A stretch of 64,000 bases of DNA from Acidaminococcaceae bacterium (GCA_022484685.1 JAKVKY010000004.1:25644-89643), one strand, 5' to 3'. Counted from the first letter of the stretch, positions 33,714-43,033 are shown. Notes: a model not told the origin generated them from the letters alone. Made by a program: numbers and translations.

Positions 33714-36152
33714 TTAGTTCTGCGCTTGTTCTACCATTTGCCGGATATCGGCCAGGCCCGTGATGCGGGTGGGCTGATCATCTTTCATGACCACGATGGT
33801 GGGCGCCATCTGGATGCCGTACTGTTCTGCCAGTTCCGGTTTTTCTTCGGCTACCACGGTGGTGTAAGCCAGGCCCGCTTTTTGCAGCATGTCCTTGGCG
33901 GCTTTGCAGTTAGGACAGGTCCGGGTGGTGAAGAGCAGCATCCGGCTGTCTTCGTTCCGGTTGGCAGCGGCTGCCGCCTGCACCTGAGTTTTCACAGCGG
34001 CGGAGGCTTGATGAGGCTCCGTCTTTACTTCCGCCTTGGGGGCGGGCGCTGCTACTTTCTGGGTGTTGGCAAAGCTGGCGCCGGCAGCATAAACTTTGCG
34101 CTGCTTAAATTCCTGCAGCTTGCCGTCGTTCCAGTTCTGCACCGGCCGGTAGTAACCGGTGATGCGGCTGTAAACTTCCGTCTTGGCATGGCATTTAGGA
34201 CATTCGTACTGCTCGCCGTTCAGATAACCGTGCTCCGGGCAGATGGAATACGTGGGGCTCAAAGTATAATAAGGCAGCTTGTAGTTGTAAGCAATCTTCT
34301 TCACCAGTTTGGCGGCGGCGTGCCAGTCGTTGAGGCGCTCGCCTAAGAAAGCGTGGAATACGGTGCCGCTGGTGTACAAAGTCTGCAGCTGGTCCTGGAT
34401 ATCCAGGGCGGAGAAAACATCTTCCGTATAACCTACGGGCAGATGGCTGCTGTTGGTGTAGTAAGGCGTGCCGTTCTTTTCCGCGGCGGTGATGATGTCG
34501 GGGAACTGAGCCACGTCGTGCTTGGCCAGACGGTAAGCGGTGGATTCTGCCGGCGTAGCTTCCAGATTGTACAGATCGCCGTACTCTTCCTGGTAATCGC
34601 TGAGGCGTTCCCGCATATGGTTCAGCACTTCCTGGCTGAACTTCTGAGTGGCGGGATGGGTCATGTCCTGACGGATCCATTTCGCGTTAAGGCCGGCTTC
34701 GTTCATGCCCACCAGTCCGATGGTGGAGAAGTGGTGCTCGAAGGTGCCCAGGTAATGTTTGGTGTAAGGATAGAGACCGGCATGCAAAAGCTTGGTGATG
34801 ACGGTACGTTTGATCTTTAAGGAACGGGCCGCGATGTCCATCAGTCTGTCCAGACGGCGGTAGAAATCCTGCTCGTCGTCGGCTAAATAAGCAAGGCGGG
34901 GCATGTTCAAAGTGACCACGCCGATGGAGCCGGTGCTTTCGCCGCTGCCGAAGAAGCCGCCGGTTTTCTTGCGCAGCTCCCGCAGGTCCAGACGCAGGCG
35001 GCAGCACATGCTGCGTACATCGCTGGGCTGCATGTCGCTGTTAATGTAGTTGCTGAAATACGGGGTGCCGTATTTGGCGGTCATCTCGAATAATAATTTA
35101 TTGTTCTCACTTTCGGACCAGTCAAAGTCCTTGGTGATAGAATACGTAGGAATGGGATACTGGAAGCCGCGGCCGTTGGCGTCGCCCTCGATCATGATCT
35201 CGATGAAGGCTTTGTTCACCATATCCATTTCCTGCTGGCAGTCCTTGTACTTGAAAGGCATTTCCCTGCCGCCAACCAGCGCCGGCAGTTCAGCCATGTC
35301 CTGCGGCACGGTCCAGTCCAGGGTGATGTTGGTGAAAGGCGCCTGGCTGCCCCAGCGGGACGGGGTGTTCACACCGTAAATAAAGGACTCGATGCATTTC
35401 TTGGCCTGGTCGTAGGTCAGGTGGTCCGCCTTAATGAAAGGCGCCAGGTAGGTATCGAAGGAAGAGAACGCCTGGGCGCCGGCCCATTCGTTCTGCATGA
35501 TGCCTAAGAAGTTGACCATCTGGTTGCAGAGGGTAGCCAGGTGGCTGGCCGGGGCGGAAGTAATCTTGCCGGGGATGCCGCCGAGACCGTTCTGGATTAA
35601 CTGTTTTAAGGACCAGCCGGCACAGTAACCGGTGAGCATGGACAGATCGTGAATATGCATCTCCGCGTTGCGGTGGGCATTGGCAATCTCGTCGTCATAA
35701 ATTTCGCTCAGCCAGTAGTTGGCCGTGATGGCGCCGCTGTTGGAAAGGATCAGGCCGCCTACGGAATAGGTGACGGTGGAATTTTCCTTGACGCGCCAGT
35801 CGCTGACTTTCAAATAATTGTCGATGACCTGTTTGTAATCCACCATGGTGGAATTTAAGGCGCGCAGTTTGGCCCGCTGACGGCGGTACAAAATGTAGGC
35901 TTTGGCCACGTCGGAATAACCGGCCTGGCTCAAAACGCTTTCCACGCTGTCCTGAATATCTTCCACGGCGATGAGGCCGCCCTTAATCTTGCTTTCAAAA
36001 TCAGCGGTGGTTTTTAAAGCCAGCAGATCGATGACCGAACTGTGGTACTTTTTATCCATCGCATCAAAAGCTTTGGTAATGGCGTCGACGATTTTTTTGA
36101 TATCAAAATCGACCACATGGCCGTTACGTTTTGTGACCTTGTACATATCCAT
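33714..36152 (-). CDS. nrdD: Anaerobic (class III) ribonucleoside-triphosphate reductase with fused glutaredoxin domain
   Basis: The 812-residue enzyme makes deoxynucleotides without oxygen using a glycyl radical. An N-terminal ATP-cone (YKVTKRNGHVVDFDIKKIVD) precedes the catalytic domain. Near the C-terminus are the zinc ligands (CPEHGYLNGEQYECPKCHA) followed by the glycyl-radical motif SRITGYYRPVQNWNDGK. After a linker (about 695-735) there is an extra thioredoxin-fold domain with TTRTCPNCKAAKD and MAPTIVV. That fusion fits the NrdD subgroup reduced by thioredoxin/glutaredoxin rather than formate. ATG 36152 follows GGGAGG. Two NrdR-like boxes lie in its promoter. Confidence 0.95.
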   Translation of the reverse strand: MDMYKVTKRNGHVVDFDIKKIVDAITKAFDAMDKKYHSSVIDLLALKTTADFESKIKGGLIAVEDIQDSVESVLSQAGYSDVAKAYILYRRQRAKLRALNSTMVDYKQVIDNYLKVSDWRVKENSTVTYSVGGLILSNSGAITANYWLSEIYDDEIANAHRNAEMHIHDLSMLTGYCAGWSLKQLIQNGLGGIPGKITSAPASHLATLCNQMVNFLGIMQNEWAGAQAFSSFDTYLAPFIKADHLTYDQAKKCIESFIYGVNTPSRWGSQAPFTNITLDWTVPQDMAELPALVGGREMPFKYKDCQQEMDMVNKAFIEIMIEGDANGRGFQYPIPTYSITKDFDWSESENNKLLFEMTAKYGTPYFSNYINSDMQPSDVRSMCCRLRLDLRELRKKTGGFFGSGESTGSIGVVTLNMPRLAYLADDEQDFYRRLDRLMDIAARSLKIKRTVITKLLHAGLYPYTKHYLGTFEHHFSTIGLVGMNEAGLNAKWIRQDMTHPATQKFSQEVLNHMRERLSDYQEEYGDLYNLEATPAESTAYRLAKHDVAQFPDIITAAEKNGTPYYTNSSHLPVGYTEDVFSALDIQDQLQTLYTSGTVFHAFLGERLNDWHAAAKLVKKIAYNYKLPYYTLSPTYSICPEHGYLNGEQYECPKCHAKTEVYSRITGYYRPVQNWNDGKLQEFKQRKVYAAGASFANTQKVAAPAPKAEVKTEPHQASAAVKTQVQAAAAANRNEDSRMLLFTTRTCPNCKAAKDMLQKAGLAYTTVVAEEKPELAEQYGIQMAPTIVVMKDDQPTRITGLADIRQMVEQAQN

Positions 36153-36267
36153 GGTAAAAGCCTCCCTAAAAGTAAGGTGTCAGGTACAGCGTGTGAGAGC
36201 AGTAATTTTTCCGGACGCCGTCTCATTTAACAAATAAGAAATATTCCTGATAACCGTTGGTAGAATT

Positions 36268-36321
36268 ATCTTAGCACAATATATAGGTGGTGTCAACTAA
36301 ATTGTCCACAATATGTTGATA
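36268..36321 (-). promoter_or_regulatory. nrdD promoter with two NrdR-box-like sites
   Basis: On the minus strand TTGACA (36296-36291), 17 bp and TAAGAT (36273-36268) form a strong promoter. On the plus strand GCACAATATATAGGTG (36274-36289) and CCACAATATGTTGATA (36306-36321) resemble the NrdR consensus (acaCwAtATaTwgTgt). They start 32 bp apart, about three helical turns, the usual spacing. The first overlaps the core promoter spacer. Confidence 0.7.
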
Positions 36322-36430
36322 AATTTGGCTTTAACCTGTGTGTAAGCTGTGGATAAGATGTAGAAATTACTTACTCCCGGAGAGGTAAAAAGAGGCTTAA
36401 GCCGCGAACGGTGCGCCTGGGAGCTTGTGC

Positions 36431-36459
36431 ATAAAAAAAGCACCGCGGGCAGCGGTGCT
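36431..36459 (-). terminator. Terminator of nrdG
   Basis: On the minus strand AGCACCGC pairs with GCGGTGCT followed by TTTTTTT. It separates nrdG from the independent nrdD promoter. Confidence 0.85.
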
Positions 36460-36534
36460 GTGGATAACTTTGGGGTGGACCGGCCCAACCGCGCCGGTGT
36501 TTGGGGTGTTGTCTTTACAGGGTTAATCCTAACT

Positions 36535-37293
36535 TTATTGTACGCCCCGGAGTTCGGCCCGGGGGCAATATTTTTGGGCGGTGGCCAGCATCCGTTCCAA
36601 AGCTTCCCGGGGGAAGGCGGACAGGTGGCGGCCGTCGATCACGTCGCCGGAATCCACGTAACTTTGTAAAAAGTAGGGCTGCGGTCCGGCAATCCATTTT
36701 GCCAAAGGTTCCAGATCGGCTTCCTGGTGGATGCCTTTTACCAAAGTGGTGCGCAGTTCAAAGGGCACGCCGCTTTGACGGAGCAGAGCCAGGCTGAGCT
36801 CGATGCGGGGCACCGGGGAAAGCGCGTCGCTGCTGGTGGCATCATGGACCGCGGTGGGATTATGGGAAGCGCCGCTGGCATAATAATGGCCGATGGCGCT
36901 GGCATATTTGGAGGGGCAGTGCTTGATATCCATGGCCACGTAATCTACTAATTTAGCGGCCAGGATTTTTTCCAGGGCGCCGGGAAAACTGCCGTTGGTG
37001 TCTAATTTGATCAGGTAGCCCAGGTCTTTAATTTTGTGCAGGAAGGGGACAAGGTCGTCCTGGAGAAGCGGTTCGCCGCCGCTGATGACCACGCCGTCTA
37101 AAAGGCCCCGGCGTTTTTCCAGGTAGGCAAAGATTTCCGCCTCCGTGGGCGCAGGAACCGCCGGCGCATGGACTACCAGGCCGGCGTTGTGGCAGAATGG
37201 ACAGCAAAAATTACAGCCGGCGGTGAAGAGGATGCAGGCCACCTGGCCGGGAAAATCTAAGAGCGTCAGTTTTTGAAAACCACCGATATGCAT
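36535..37293 (-). CDS. nrdG: Anaerobic ribonucleotide reductase activating enzyme (radical SAM)
   Basis: The 252-residue radical SAM protein carries the CxxxCxxC cluster motif (GCNFCCPFCHN), the SAM-binding GGEPLLQDD and an N-terminal GFQKLTLLDFPGQVACILFT typical of NrdG2-type activases. It installs the glycyl radical on NrdD. Unlike the common nrdD-nrdG order, nrdG is transcribed upstream and ends at its own terminator 380 bp before nrdD. A His/Ser/Ala-rich stretch (about 125-150) is an insertion that I do not expect in the family. ATG 37293 follows GGAGGCG. Confidence 0.92.
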   Translation of the reverse strand: MHIGGFQKLTLLDFPGQVACILFTAGCNFCCPFCHNAGLVVHAPAVPAPTEAEIFAYLEKRRGLLDGVVISGGEPLLQDDLVPFLHKIKDLGYLIKLDTNGSFPGALEKILAAKLVDYVAMDIKHCPSKYASAIGHYYASGASHNPTAVHDATSSDALSPVPRIELSLALLRQSGVPFELRTTLVKGIHQEADLEPLAKWIAGPQPYFLQSYVDSGDVIDGRHLSAFPREALERMLATAQKYCPRAELRGVQ

Positions 37294-37364
37294 AAGCGCC
37301 TCCGGAAAGTCGGCGGCAGGACGGAAAATTTTTTCGTCCGCGCCGTCAGGATTTTTATTTTTCT

Positions 37365-37387
37365 ATTATAACACGTCATGTTATAAT
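37365..37387. promoter_or_regulatory. Palindrome ATTATAACA-N5-TGTTATAAT in the nrdG/hydE divergent spacer
   Basis: The two 9-base arms each contain a TATAAT-like -10, one on each strand, so divergent promoters overlap here. No clear -35 lies on either side, suggesting control by a factor binding the palindrome. Confidence 0.55.
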
Positions 37388-37412
37388 AAAAAGGTAGCAA
37401 TGAGGTGTGACT

Positions 37413-38513
37413 ATGGCTATGGAAAAAATTTTACAAAAAACGCAGCTTACCCGGGACGATTTAATCGCGCTCTTAAGCGTGACGGAGCCGGCCGAGCTGC
37501 AAAAATTATACGCGGCGGGTTACGCGCAAAAACTTAAGGTCAGCGGCAATTTTGATTATTACCGGGGCCTGATTGAGTTTTCCAACCGCTGCATCAAAAA
37601 TTGTTTGTACTGCGGCATCCGCCGGGACAATACGGAAGTGCAAAGGTTCGACACCACCCTGCAGGATATTTTGACCCAGGCCCGGTGGATTTACGAGCAG
37701 AACTTCGGTTCCATCGTTTTGCAGTCCGGGGAACGGCAGGATCCGGAGTTCATAACTTTTGTGGAAACGGTGCTGCGGGAAATTAAAAAACTTTCCCACG
37801 GGGAGCTGGGCATCACCCTGTGCGTGGGCGAAGAAACGGAGGCAACGTACCGGCGCTGGTTTGAGGCGGGGGCGCACCGGTATCTGCTGCGCATAGAAAG
37901 CAGCAAGCCGGAGCTGTACCAAACTTTGCATCCCCAGGACGGGCATCATGTCTGGCAGGTGCGGAAGCATTGTCTGGAACTGCTGCGCCAGATTGGCTAC
38001 CAGGTAGGCACCGGCGTGATGATCGGTCTGCCGGGACAGACCGTGGCGGATCTGGCGGACGATATTCTTTTTTACCGGGACATGGACATCGACATGATCG
38101 GCATGGGACCCTACGTGGTTCATCACAACACGCCCCTGGGCAAACAGGTGGTGGCGGCCGGTCTGGATTCCAAGGAAGAACAACAGCGGCGGCTGGAATT
38201 ATCCCTGAAGATGATCGCGGTGACGCGGTTATTCTTAAAAGATGTGAACATTGCGGCCACCACGGCGCTGCAGGCCCTGCATCCCCTGGGACGGGAACTG
38301 GGACTGAAGGCCGGGGCCAACGTGCTCATGCCGGTGGCCACGCTGCCGGAGTTTCGCACCAGCTATTTGCTGTATGACAATAAACCCTGTGTGGCGGACA
38401 GCGCCACTAAATGCCGGGACTGTCTGGACGCCCGCATCGCTGCTATCGGCGACCGGGTAGGCTACGGCGCCTGGGGCGATTCCAAACATTTTTACAAGAA
38501 ACAGGAACAATAA
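37413..38513 (+). CDS. hydE: [FeFe]-hydrogenase H-cluster maturase HydE (radical SAM)
   Basis: HydE takes part in building the diiron subcluster of [FeFe] hydrogenase. This protein has the radical SAM triad in FSNRCIKNCLYCGIRRDN and HydE-type segments IVLQSGERQDPEF, IGLPGQTVADLADDI and GMGPYVVHHNTPLG. It also has the second, non-essential cluster motif CVADSATKCRDC (C-x7-C-x2-C) near the C-terminus. Length (about 366 residues) is typical. ATG 37413 sits 5 bases after GAGGTG; ATG 37419 is possible. hydF, hydG and the hydrogenase are not in the window. Confidence 0.9.
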   Translation: MAMEKILQKTQLTRDDLIALLSVTEPAELQKLYAAGYAQKLKVSGNFDYYRGLIEFSNRCIKNCLYCGIRRDNTEVQRFDTTLQDILTQARWIYEQNFGSIVLQSGERQDPEFITFVETVLREIKKLSHGELGITLCVGEETEATYRRWFEAGAHRYLLRIESSKPELYQTLHPQDGHHVWQVRKHCLELLRQIGYQVGTGVMIGLPGQTVADLADDILFYRDMDIDMIGMGPYVVHHNTPLGKQVVAAGLDSKEEQQRRLELSLKMIAVTRLFLKDVNIAATTALQALHPLGRELGLKAGANVLMPVATLPEFRTSYLLYDNKPCVADSATKCRDCLDARIAAIGDRVGYGAWGDSKHFYKKQEQ

Positions 38514-38525
38514 GGAGGTTTGGCC

Positions 38526-39302
38526 ATGGAGACAGAAGTTTTATATCAGGTGCAGGACGGGGTGGCGACGCTTACCATGAACCGCCCGCAAAGTTTAAAT
38601 TCCATGAACCCGGGGCTCATCGACGGGCTGCACGACGCGCTTACTAAAGCGGCGGCGGATGACCAGGTGCGCTGCCTGGTGTTGACCGGCGCCGGACGGG
38701 CGTTTTGCGCCGGCGGCGATTTAGGATACTTAAACGGGATTGACAGCCTGGCGGAAAAGCGGGCCTTTATTAACCGGGTGGGCGATGTGGCCCGCCGCAT
38801 CACCATGCTGCCAAAACCGGTCATCGCCAAAGTGAACGGCGTCACCGCCGGGGCCGGCGTCAATTTAATGCTGGCCTGCGACCTGGTGTACGCGGTGGCT
38901 ACGGCCAAGTTCGGCGAAAGTTTTGCCAAGGTGGGCCTCATCCCGGACTGCGGCGGCTTGTTCTTCCTGCCCCGCACCGTAGGCACCCTGAAAGCCAAAG
39001 AGCTTATGTTCACGGCGGATTTGATCACGGCCGCGGAAGCAGAAAAATTAGGCCTGGTCAACCATCTGTGCCCGGCGGAGCAATTGGACGCTACCGTGGC
39101 GGCCATGGCGAAACGTCTGGCAGAGTCGGCGCCGTTATCCATCAGCCTGATCAAGCAGTATGTGAACCAGCCCGGTCTTACTTTGGACGACGTGCTGGCG
39201 GCGGAAGCGGTAGCCCAGCCTTTGTGCATGGGTTCCCGGGATTGTGCGGAAGGCATCGCCGCATTTAAGGAAAAACGGGCGCCTAAGTTTACGGGAAAAT
39301 AA
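38526..39302 (+). CDS. Enoyl-CoA hydratase/isomerase family protein
   Basis: The 258-residue crotonase-fold protein shows GAGRAFCAGGDLGYLN (oxyanion-hole region) and KPVIAKVNGVTAGAGVNLMLACDLVYA. The active-site region FAKVGLIPDCGGLFFLPRTVG carries an Asp as in PaaG-like isomerases rather than the second catalytic Glu of classical hydratases. It could hydrate or isomerise an unsaturated acyl-CoA. ATG 38526 is 7 bases after AAGGAGG. It is only 12 bp after hydE, an odd pairing with no evident pathway link. Confidence 0.88.
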   Translation: METEVLYQVQDGVATLTMNRPQSLNSMNPGLIDGLHDALTKAAADDQVRCLVLTGAGRAFCAGGDLGYLNGIDSLAEKRAFINRVGDVARRITMLPKPVIAKVNGVTAGAGVNLMLACDLVYAVATAKFGESFAKVGLIPDCGGLFFLPRTVGTLKAKELMFTADLITAAEAEKLGLVNHLCPAEQLDATVAAMAKRLAESAPLSISLIKQYVNQPGLTLDDVLAAEAVAQPLCMGSRDCAEGIAAFKEKRAPKFTGK

Positions 39303-39449
39303 AGCCGGCGGCGGCGGAAAAATTTTGGCCACCCAAAATTTATGCCGGCGCAGAAATTTTATTCGACCGGGCCGGCAATGTATGATAAAATAAAAGTCTA
39401 AGATATTTTTTGTAAAGCTGATTTTAATTTTGGCGAGGGAGATGGCGAC

Positions 39450-40319
39450 ATGAAAGAATATAAACCTTTTAAATCCGGTAAGGTACGGGAAATTTATGAC
39501 GCAGGCGACAGCCTGATCATGGTGGCTACGGACAGGATCTCCGCTTTTGACGTGATCCTGAAAAATAAGATCACGGATAAGGGCAAGGTGCTGACCCAGA
39601 TGTCAAAGTTCTGGTTCGACCTGACCAAGGATATTGTGCCTAACCATGTGCTCAGCGTGGATAACAAGGAGATGCCGGAATTTTTCCGGCAGCCTGAGTT
39701 TATCGGCAAGAGCATGAAGTGCCAGAAGCTGACCATGATTCCCATGGAATGCATCGTGCGCGGCTATATTACCGGCAGCGGCTGGGAAAGCTACCAGAAG
39801 AACGGCACCGTGTGCGGCATTAAGCTGCCCGCCGGCCTCAAGGAATCCCAGAAACTGCCTGAACCGATCTTTACCCCCAGCACCAAAGCCGAGCTGGGCG
39901 AGCACGATATGAACGTGTCCGTACCGGAAGGCATCGCCTACATCGAAAAATTCTTCCCGGGCAAGGGCAAGGAATATGTGGAAAAGATTCGCGATTACAC
40001 CATCGCCCTCTATAAGAAATGCGCGGACTACGCTTTGTCCCGCGGCATCATCATCGCCGACACCAAGTTTGAGTTCGGCCTGGATAAGCACGGCAACATC
40101 GTCCTGGGCGACGAGATGCTGACCCCGGATAGTTCCCGTTTCTGGCCTTTGAAGGGGTACGAGGCCGGCAAGAGCCAGCCTTCTTACGACAAGCAGTTTG
40201 TCCGGGACTGGCTGAAAGCTAATCCCAAGAGTAACTATCTGCTGCCGCAGGAAGTTATCGACAAGACCATTGGCAAATACAAGGAAGCTTACGAGCTGTT
40301 AACCGGCAAGAAGCTGTAA
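39450..40319 (+). CDS. purC: SAICAR synthase (phosphoribosylaminoimidazole-succinocarboxamide synthase)
   Basis: PurC joins CAIR with aspartate using ATP in purine biosynthesis. The 289-residue protein has the family motifs SGKVREIYDAGDSLIMVATDRISAFD (ATP site), ECIVRGYITGSGWESYQKNG, and IADTKFEFGLDKHGNIVLGDE (metal/substrate). ATG 39450 follows GAGGGAG. No other purine gene is adjacent; an M48 protease gene starts 9 bp after its stop. Confidence 0.96.
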   Translation: MKEYKPFKSGKVREIYDAGDSLIMVATDRISAFDVILKNKITDKGKVLTQMSKFWFDLTKDIVPNHVLSVDNKEMPEFFRQPEFIGKSMKCQKLTMIPMECIVRGYITGSGWESYQKNGTVCGIKLPAGLKESQKLPEPIFTPSTKAELGEHDMNVSVPEGIAYIEKFFPGKGKEYVEKIRDYTIALYKKCADYALSRGIIIADTKFEFGLDKHGNIVLGDEMLTPDSSRFWPLKGYEAGKSQPSYDKQFVRDWLKANPKSNYLLPQEVIDKTIGKYKEAYELLTGKKL

Positions 40320-40328
40320 AAAAACCAA

Positions 40329-41228
40329 GTGATCATCCTTATTTTAACGTTTCTGGTGAATTTAATACTGGTGGCATCTTTCTGGGGCCTGGTGCAGCTT
40401 TTTCAACCGCTGGCCTGGCCCTGGTTGTTTAAGTTCATGTCCACGCTCCATATGCCGGTGACGGACCTGAACCAGGTCCTGACCTTGAGCGTGCTGACCC
40501 TGCTGGTACCCTGTCTGGCCAGTAAGACGGCGCTGATGCAGCGCTATTTTTGCTGGGTGCTGGGTTGCAAGCGCCCTCAGGGCGAAGAAGCGGCGCTGCT
40601 GCAGGCGGCCCTGACCAGGGTGTGCCGGGCGGCGGGGCTCCACGAGGATGATTTTGAACTGTTCGTCTGTCAGAGCAAGGATTACAACGCCTTTGCCGTG
40701 GGGGATAATTATATTGCGGTGACCAAACCGCTGCTCACGGTGATGCCGGCCAGTTATTTAGCCGGGATCCTGGCCCACGAGGTGGGACATATCCGGCATA
40801 ACGATACTTTAATTTTGTACTTGTGCAACGCCATGAGTTCCTTCGGCAACCTGGTGCTGCGTTTTTATCTCTTCATCACCCTGCTGCTGGGGCTGCTGAG
40901 TTTTATTCCCCTGGTGGGCATCGTGGCGGGGATCGTGTCCTGGTTTTTCCTGATCCAGATTTATCTGTTCCGCTTTTTGCTGCAGCTGCCTTTGCAGCTG
41001 GCCCATCTGTTTAACAGCCGGCGGGACGAATATGCCGCGGACCGGTACGCCTGCGAAGTGGGACTGGGTTTGCAGCTTTACAACGGGCTGATGCTCATGG
41101 CTACGGGCCAGAAAAAATTAAGTTTCTGGCGGCGGCTCACCAGCGACCATCCGGATACGGAACAGCGGCTGGCCAAAATTTTGGCGTACGAGCAAAAGGC
41201 CAACCCGCAGCTTTTTGCGGGAGAGTAA
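40329..41228 (+). CDS. M48-family membrane metalloprotease (HtpX-like)
   Basis: The 299-residue protein has hydrophobic N-terminal helices (about 1-25 and 50-70) and a central pair (about 165-215). The zinc motif HEVGH begins at residue 150 (LAGILAHEVGHIRHND), with the third ligand in SRRDEYAADRYACE. HtpX-type proteases degrade misfolded inner-membrane proteins from the cytosolic side. Start is GTG 40329; no strong ribosome site precedes it, so translation may depend on coupling to purC, whose stop is 9 bp away. A terminator follows at 41303. Confidence 0.87.
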   Translation: MIILILTFLVNLILVASFWGLVQLFQPLAWPWLFKFMSTLHMPVTDLNQVLTLSVLTLLVPCLASKTALMQRYFCWVLGCKRPQGEEAALLQAALTRVCRAAGLHEDDFELFVCQSKDYNAFAVGDNYIAVTKPLLTVMPASYLAGILAHEVGHIRHNDTLILYLCNAMSSFGNLVLRFYLFITLLLGLLSFIPLVGIVAGIVSWFFLIQIYLFRFLLQLPLQLAHLFNSRRDEYAADRYACEVGLGLQLYNGLMLMATGQKKLSFWRRLTSDHPDTEQRLAKILAYEQKANPQLFAGE

Positions 41229-41302
41229 ATTTTCCCGGTAGAAGAAGGAACCTAAACTAAAGATGCACACGGCTAAAAATTAGGCCTGGAGAAAATACAC
41301 AT

Positions 41303-41332
41303 GGCGGCGCCTGTACGGCGCCGTCTTTTTTT
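41303..41332 (+). terminator. Terminator after the M48 protease gene
   Basis: CGGCGCC-TGTAC-GGCGCCG is followed by TCTTTTTTT. Confidence 0.88.
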
Positions 41333-41418
41333 CTGTCCCGGACCCGGACCATTTGTGTTGCGATGTTTACAAAAATTGGCAGAGAAAAGCTCAAGCACAG
41401 CATTTTCTCAAATATTAC

Positions 41419-41483
41419 TTGACAGATAGGAAATTAGGAGTATGATTAGGGACAATCGATAACATACTAAGTTGGTATGTTAT
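41419..41483 (+). promoter_or_regulatory. Promoter and downstream palindrome of the cystine-type transport operon
   Basis: TTGACA (41419-41424), 16 bp and TATGAT (41441-41446) predict a start near 41453. Immediately downstream is the palindrome ATAACATAC-TAAGTTG-GTATGTTAT (41459-41483), well placed for a repressor roadblock or an mRNA hairpin. Confidence 0.72.
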
Positions 41484-41521
41484 TAGGGAAATACGAAAGG
41501 AAAAATGAAGGAGGAAGACGT

Positions 41522-42337
41522 ATGTTTAGTAAAAAAATTTTAACCGGTTTACTGGTAACGATAGTGGCAGCAGGAATTTTGGCAGGTTGCGGTAGTTCGG
41601 CTTCTAAAAATCAGCCGGCGGCTAAAAGCGGCGCTTTGTACAGCCAGATTAAGAGCAGCAAGGAAATTAAGATTGGTACGGAAGGCGTGTATGCGCCGTA
41701 TTCTTTCCACGATGAATCCGGCAAGCTGGTAGGCTACGATGTGGAAGTGGCCGAACAGGTGGCGAAGAAACTGGGCGTAAAGCCGGTTTTTGTGGAGACA
41801 AAATGGGACGCCATGATCGCCGGTCTGGATGCGGGCCGTTTTGACGTGATCGCCAACCAGGTGGCGGTGACGGAAGAACGGAAACAGAAATATGAGTTTT
41901 CCAATCCTTATATCTTTATCCACGGCGTACTTTTAACCAGCAAGGCCAACAACCAGATTAAAACTTTTACGGACCTGAAAGGTAAGAAGGCGGCCCAGAC
42001 TTTGACCAGTAACTGGGGCAAGACTTCCGAAAAATACGGCGCCACCCTGGTGGGCGTGGATGGTTTTGAACAATCTGCGGAATTAATTCAGGCCGGCCGT
42101 GCCGATGCCACCATTAACGCCGAGGTCGCTTTCCTGGATTATCTGAAGAAGAAACCCAACGCCGATTTAAAAGTGGTAGCGACCACCAAGGAAGCTATCG
42201 TGTGCGCCCTGCCAATCAAGAAGGGTAACGCCGAGCTGGTAAAAGATATCAACAAGGCCCTGGCTGAATTACAAGCAGACGGTACTTTGACCAAGCTGTC
42301 CCTGAAATATTTTGGCAAGGATGTTTCCAAGAACTAA
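41522..42337 (+). CDS. Polar amino acid (probably cystine) ABC transporter binding lipoprotein
   Basis: The 271-residue protein has a lipoprotein signal (LLVTIVAAGILAGCGSS) and a family 3 binding-protein domain: IGTEGVYAPYSFHDESGKLVGYDVEVAEQV, DAMIAGLDAGRFDVIANQVA and VTEERKQKYEFSNPY. This pattern is closest to TcyA/FliY-type cystine binders. ATG 41522 lies behind GGAGGAAG; the upstream GTG/TTG-type frame to 41477 is rejected. Permease, ATPase, M20 and C-S lyase genes follow in one operon, supporting a sulfur amino acid substrate. Confidence 0.87.
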   Translation: MFSKKILTGLLVTIVAAGILAGCGSSASKNQPAAKSGALYSQIKSSKEIKIGTEGVYAPYSFHDESGKLVGYDVEVAEQVAKKLGVKPVFVETKWDAMIAGLDAGRFDVIANQVAVTEERKQKYEFSNPYIFIHGVLLTSKANNQIKTFTDLKGKKAAQTLTSNWGKTSEKYGATLVGVDGFEQSAELIQAGRADATINAEVAFLDYLKKKPNADLKVVATTKEAIVCALPIKKGNAELVKDINKALAELQADGTLTKLSLKYFGKDVSKN

Positions 42338-42367
42338 GTAATTTGTTAGGTAGCACAGGAGGCTTTT

Positions 42368-43033
42368 ATGGAAGACAGGCTGGTTACTTTATTGCTGCAG
42401 TCTTTTGCCCAGATTTTAGTGCCGGGGCTGCTGGTGACGATTCCCCTGACCGTGGTTTCTTTTATCCTGGGGATTCTGGTAGCGTTGGGTACGGCCCTGG
42501 TGCAGATTGCGGAGCTCCGCGGCTTAAAGCAGCTGGCCCGTTTTTATGTCTGGATCGTGCGGGGGACGCCGCTGCTAGTACAGCTGTATATCATCTTTTA
42601 CGGTCTGCCCAACCTGGGGATTAAGCTGGACGCTATTCCCGCCGCGATTATCGCTTTTTCCCTGAACGTAGGCGCGTACACGTCAGAAACTTTGCGGGCG
42701 GCGATCTTAGCCGTGCCCGGCGGCCAGCTGGAAGCCGGTTATTGCGTGGGCATGAGTTTTAGCCAGACCATGCGGCGGATCATCCTGCCCCAGGCGTTCA
42801 AGATTGCTTTTCCCCCGCTGTTCAATTCTTTTATCAGCTTGACCAAGGATACTTCTCTGGCGGCCAATATCACCGTCCTGGAAATGTTCATGGCTACCCA
42901 GCGGATTGCGGCGCGGACGTACGAGCCGTTCGCTCTTTACTGCGAGGTAGGTTTTATTTATCTGTTGTTCTGTACGGTGCTGACCCGGCTGCAAAGTTAC
43001 GGTGAGCGCCGGCTAAGTTTAAACAAGGCCTGA
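42368..43033 (+). CDS. Amino acid (cystine-type) ABC transporter permease
   Basis: This 221-residue inner-membrane protein has about five helices and the HisMQ-family features [20 protein letters not shown] and the EAA-like loop [22 protein letters not shown]. It starts 30 bp after the binding protein and probably forms a homodimer, since no second permease gene is present. Downstream is the matching ATPase. Confidence 0.9.
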   Translation: MEDRLVTLLLQSFAQILVPGLLVTIPLTVVSFILGILVALGTALVQIAELRGLKQLARFYVWIVRGTPLLVQLYIIFYGLPNLGIKLDAIPAAIIAFSLNVGAYTSETLRAAILAVPGGQLEAGYCVGMSFSQTMRRIILPQAFKIAFPPLFNSFISLTKDTSLAANITVLEMFMATQRIAARTYEPFALYCEVGFIYLLFCTVLTRLQSYGERRLSLNKA

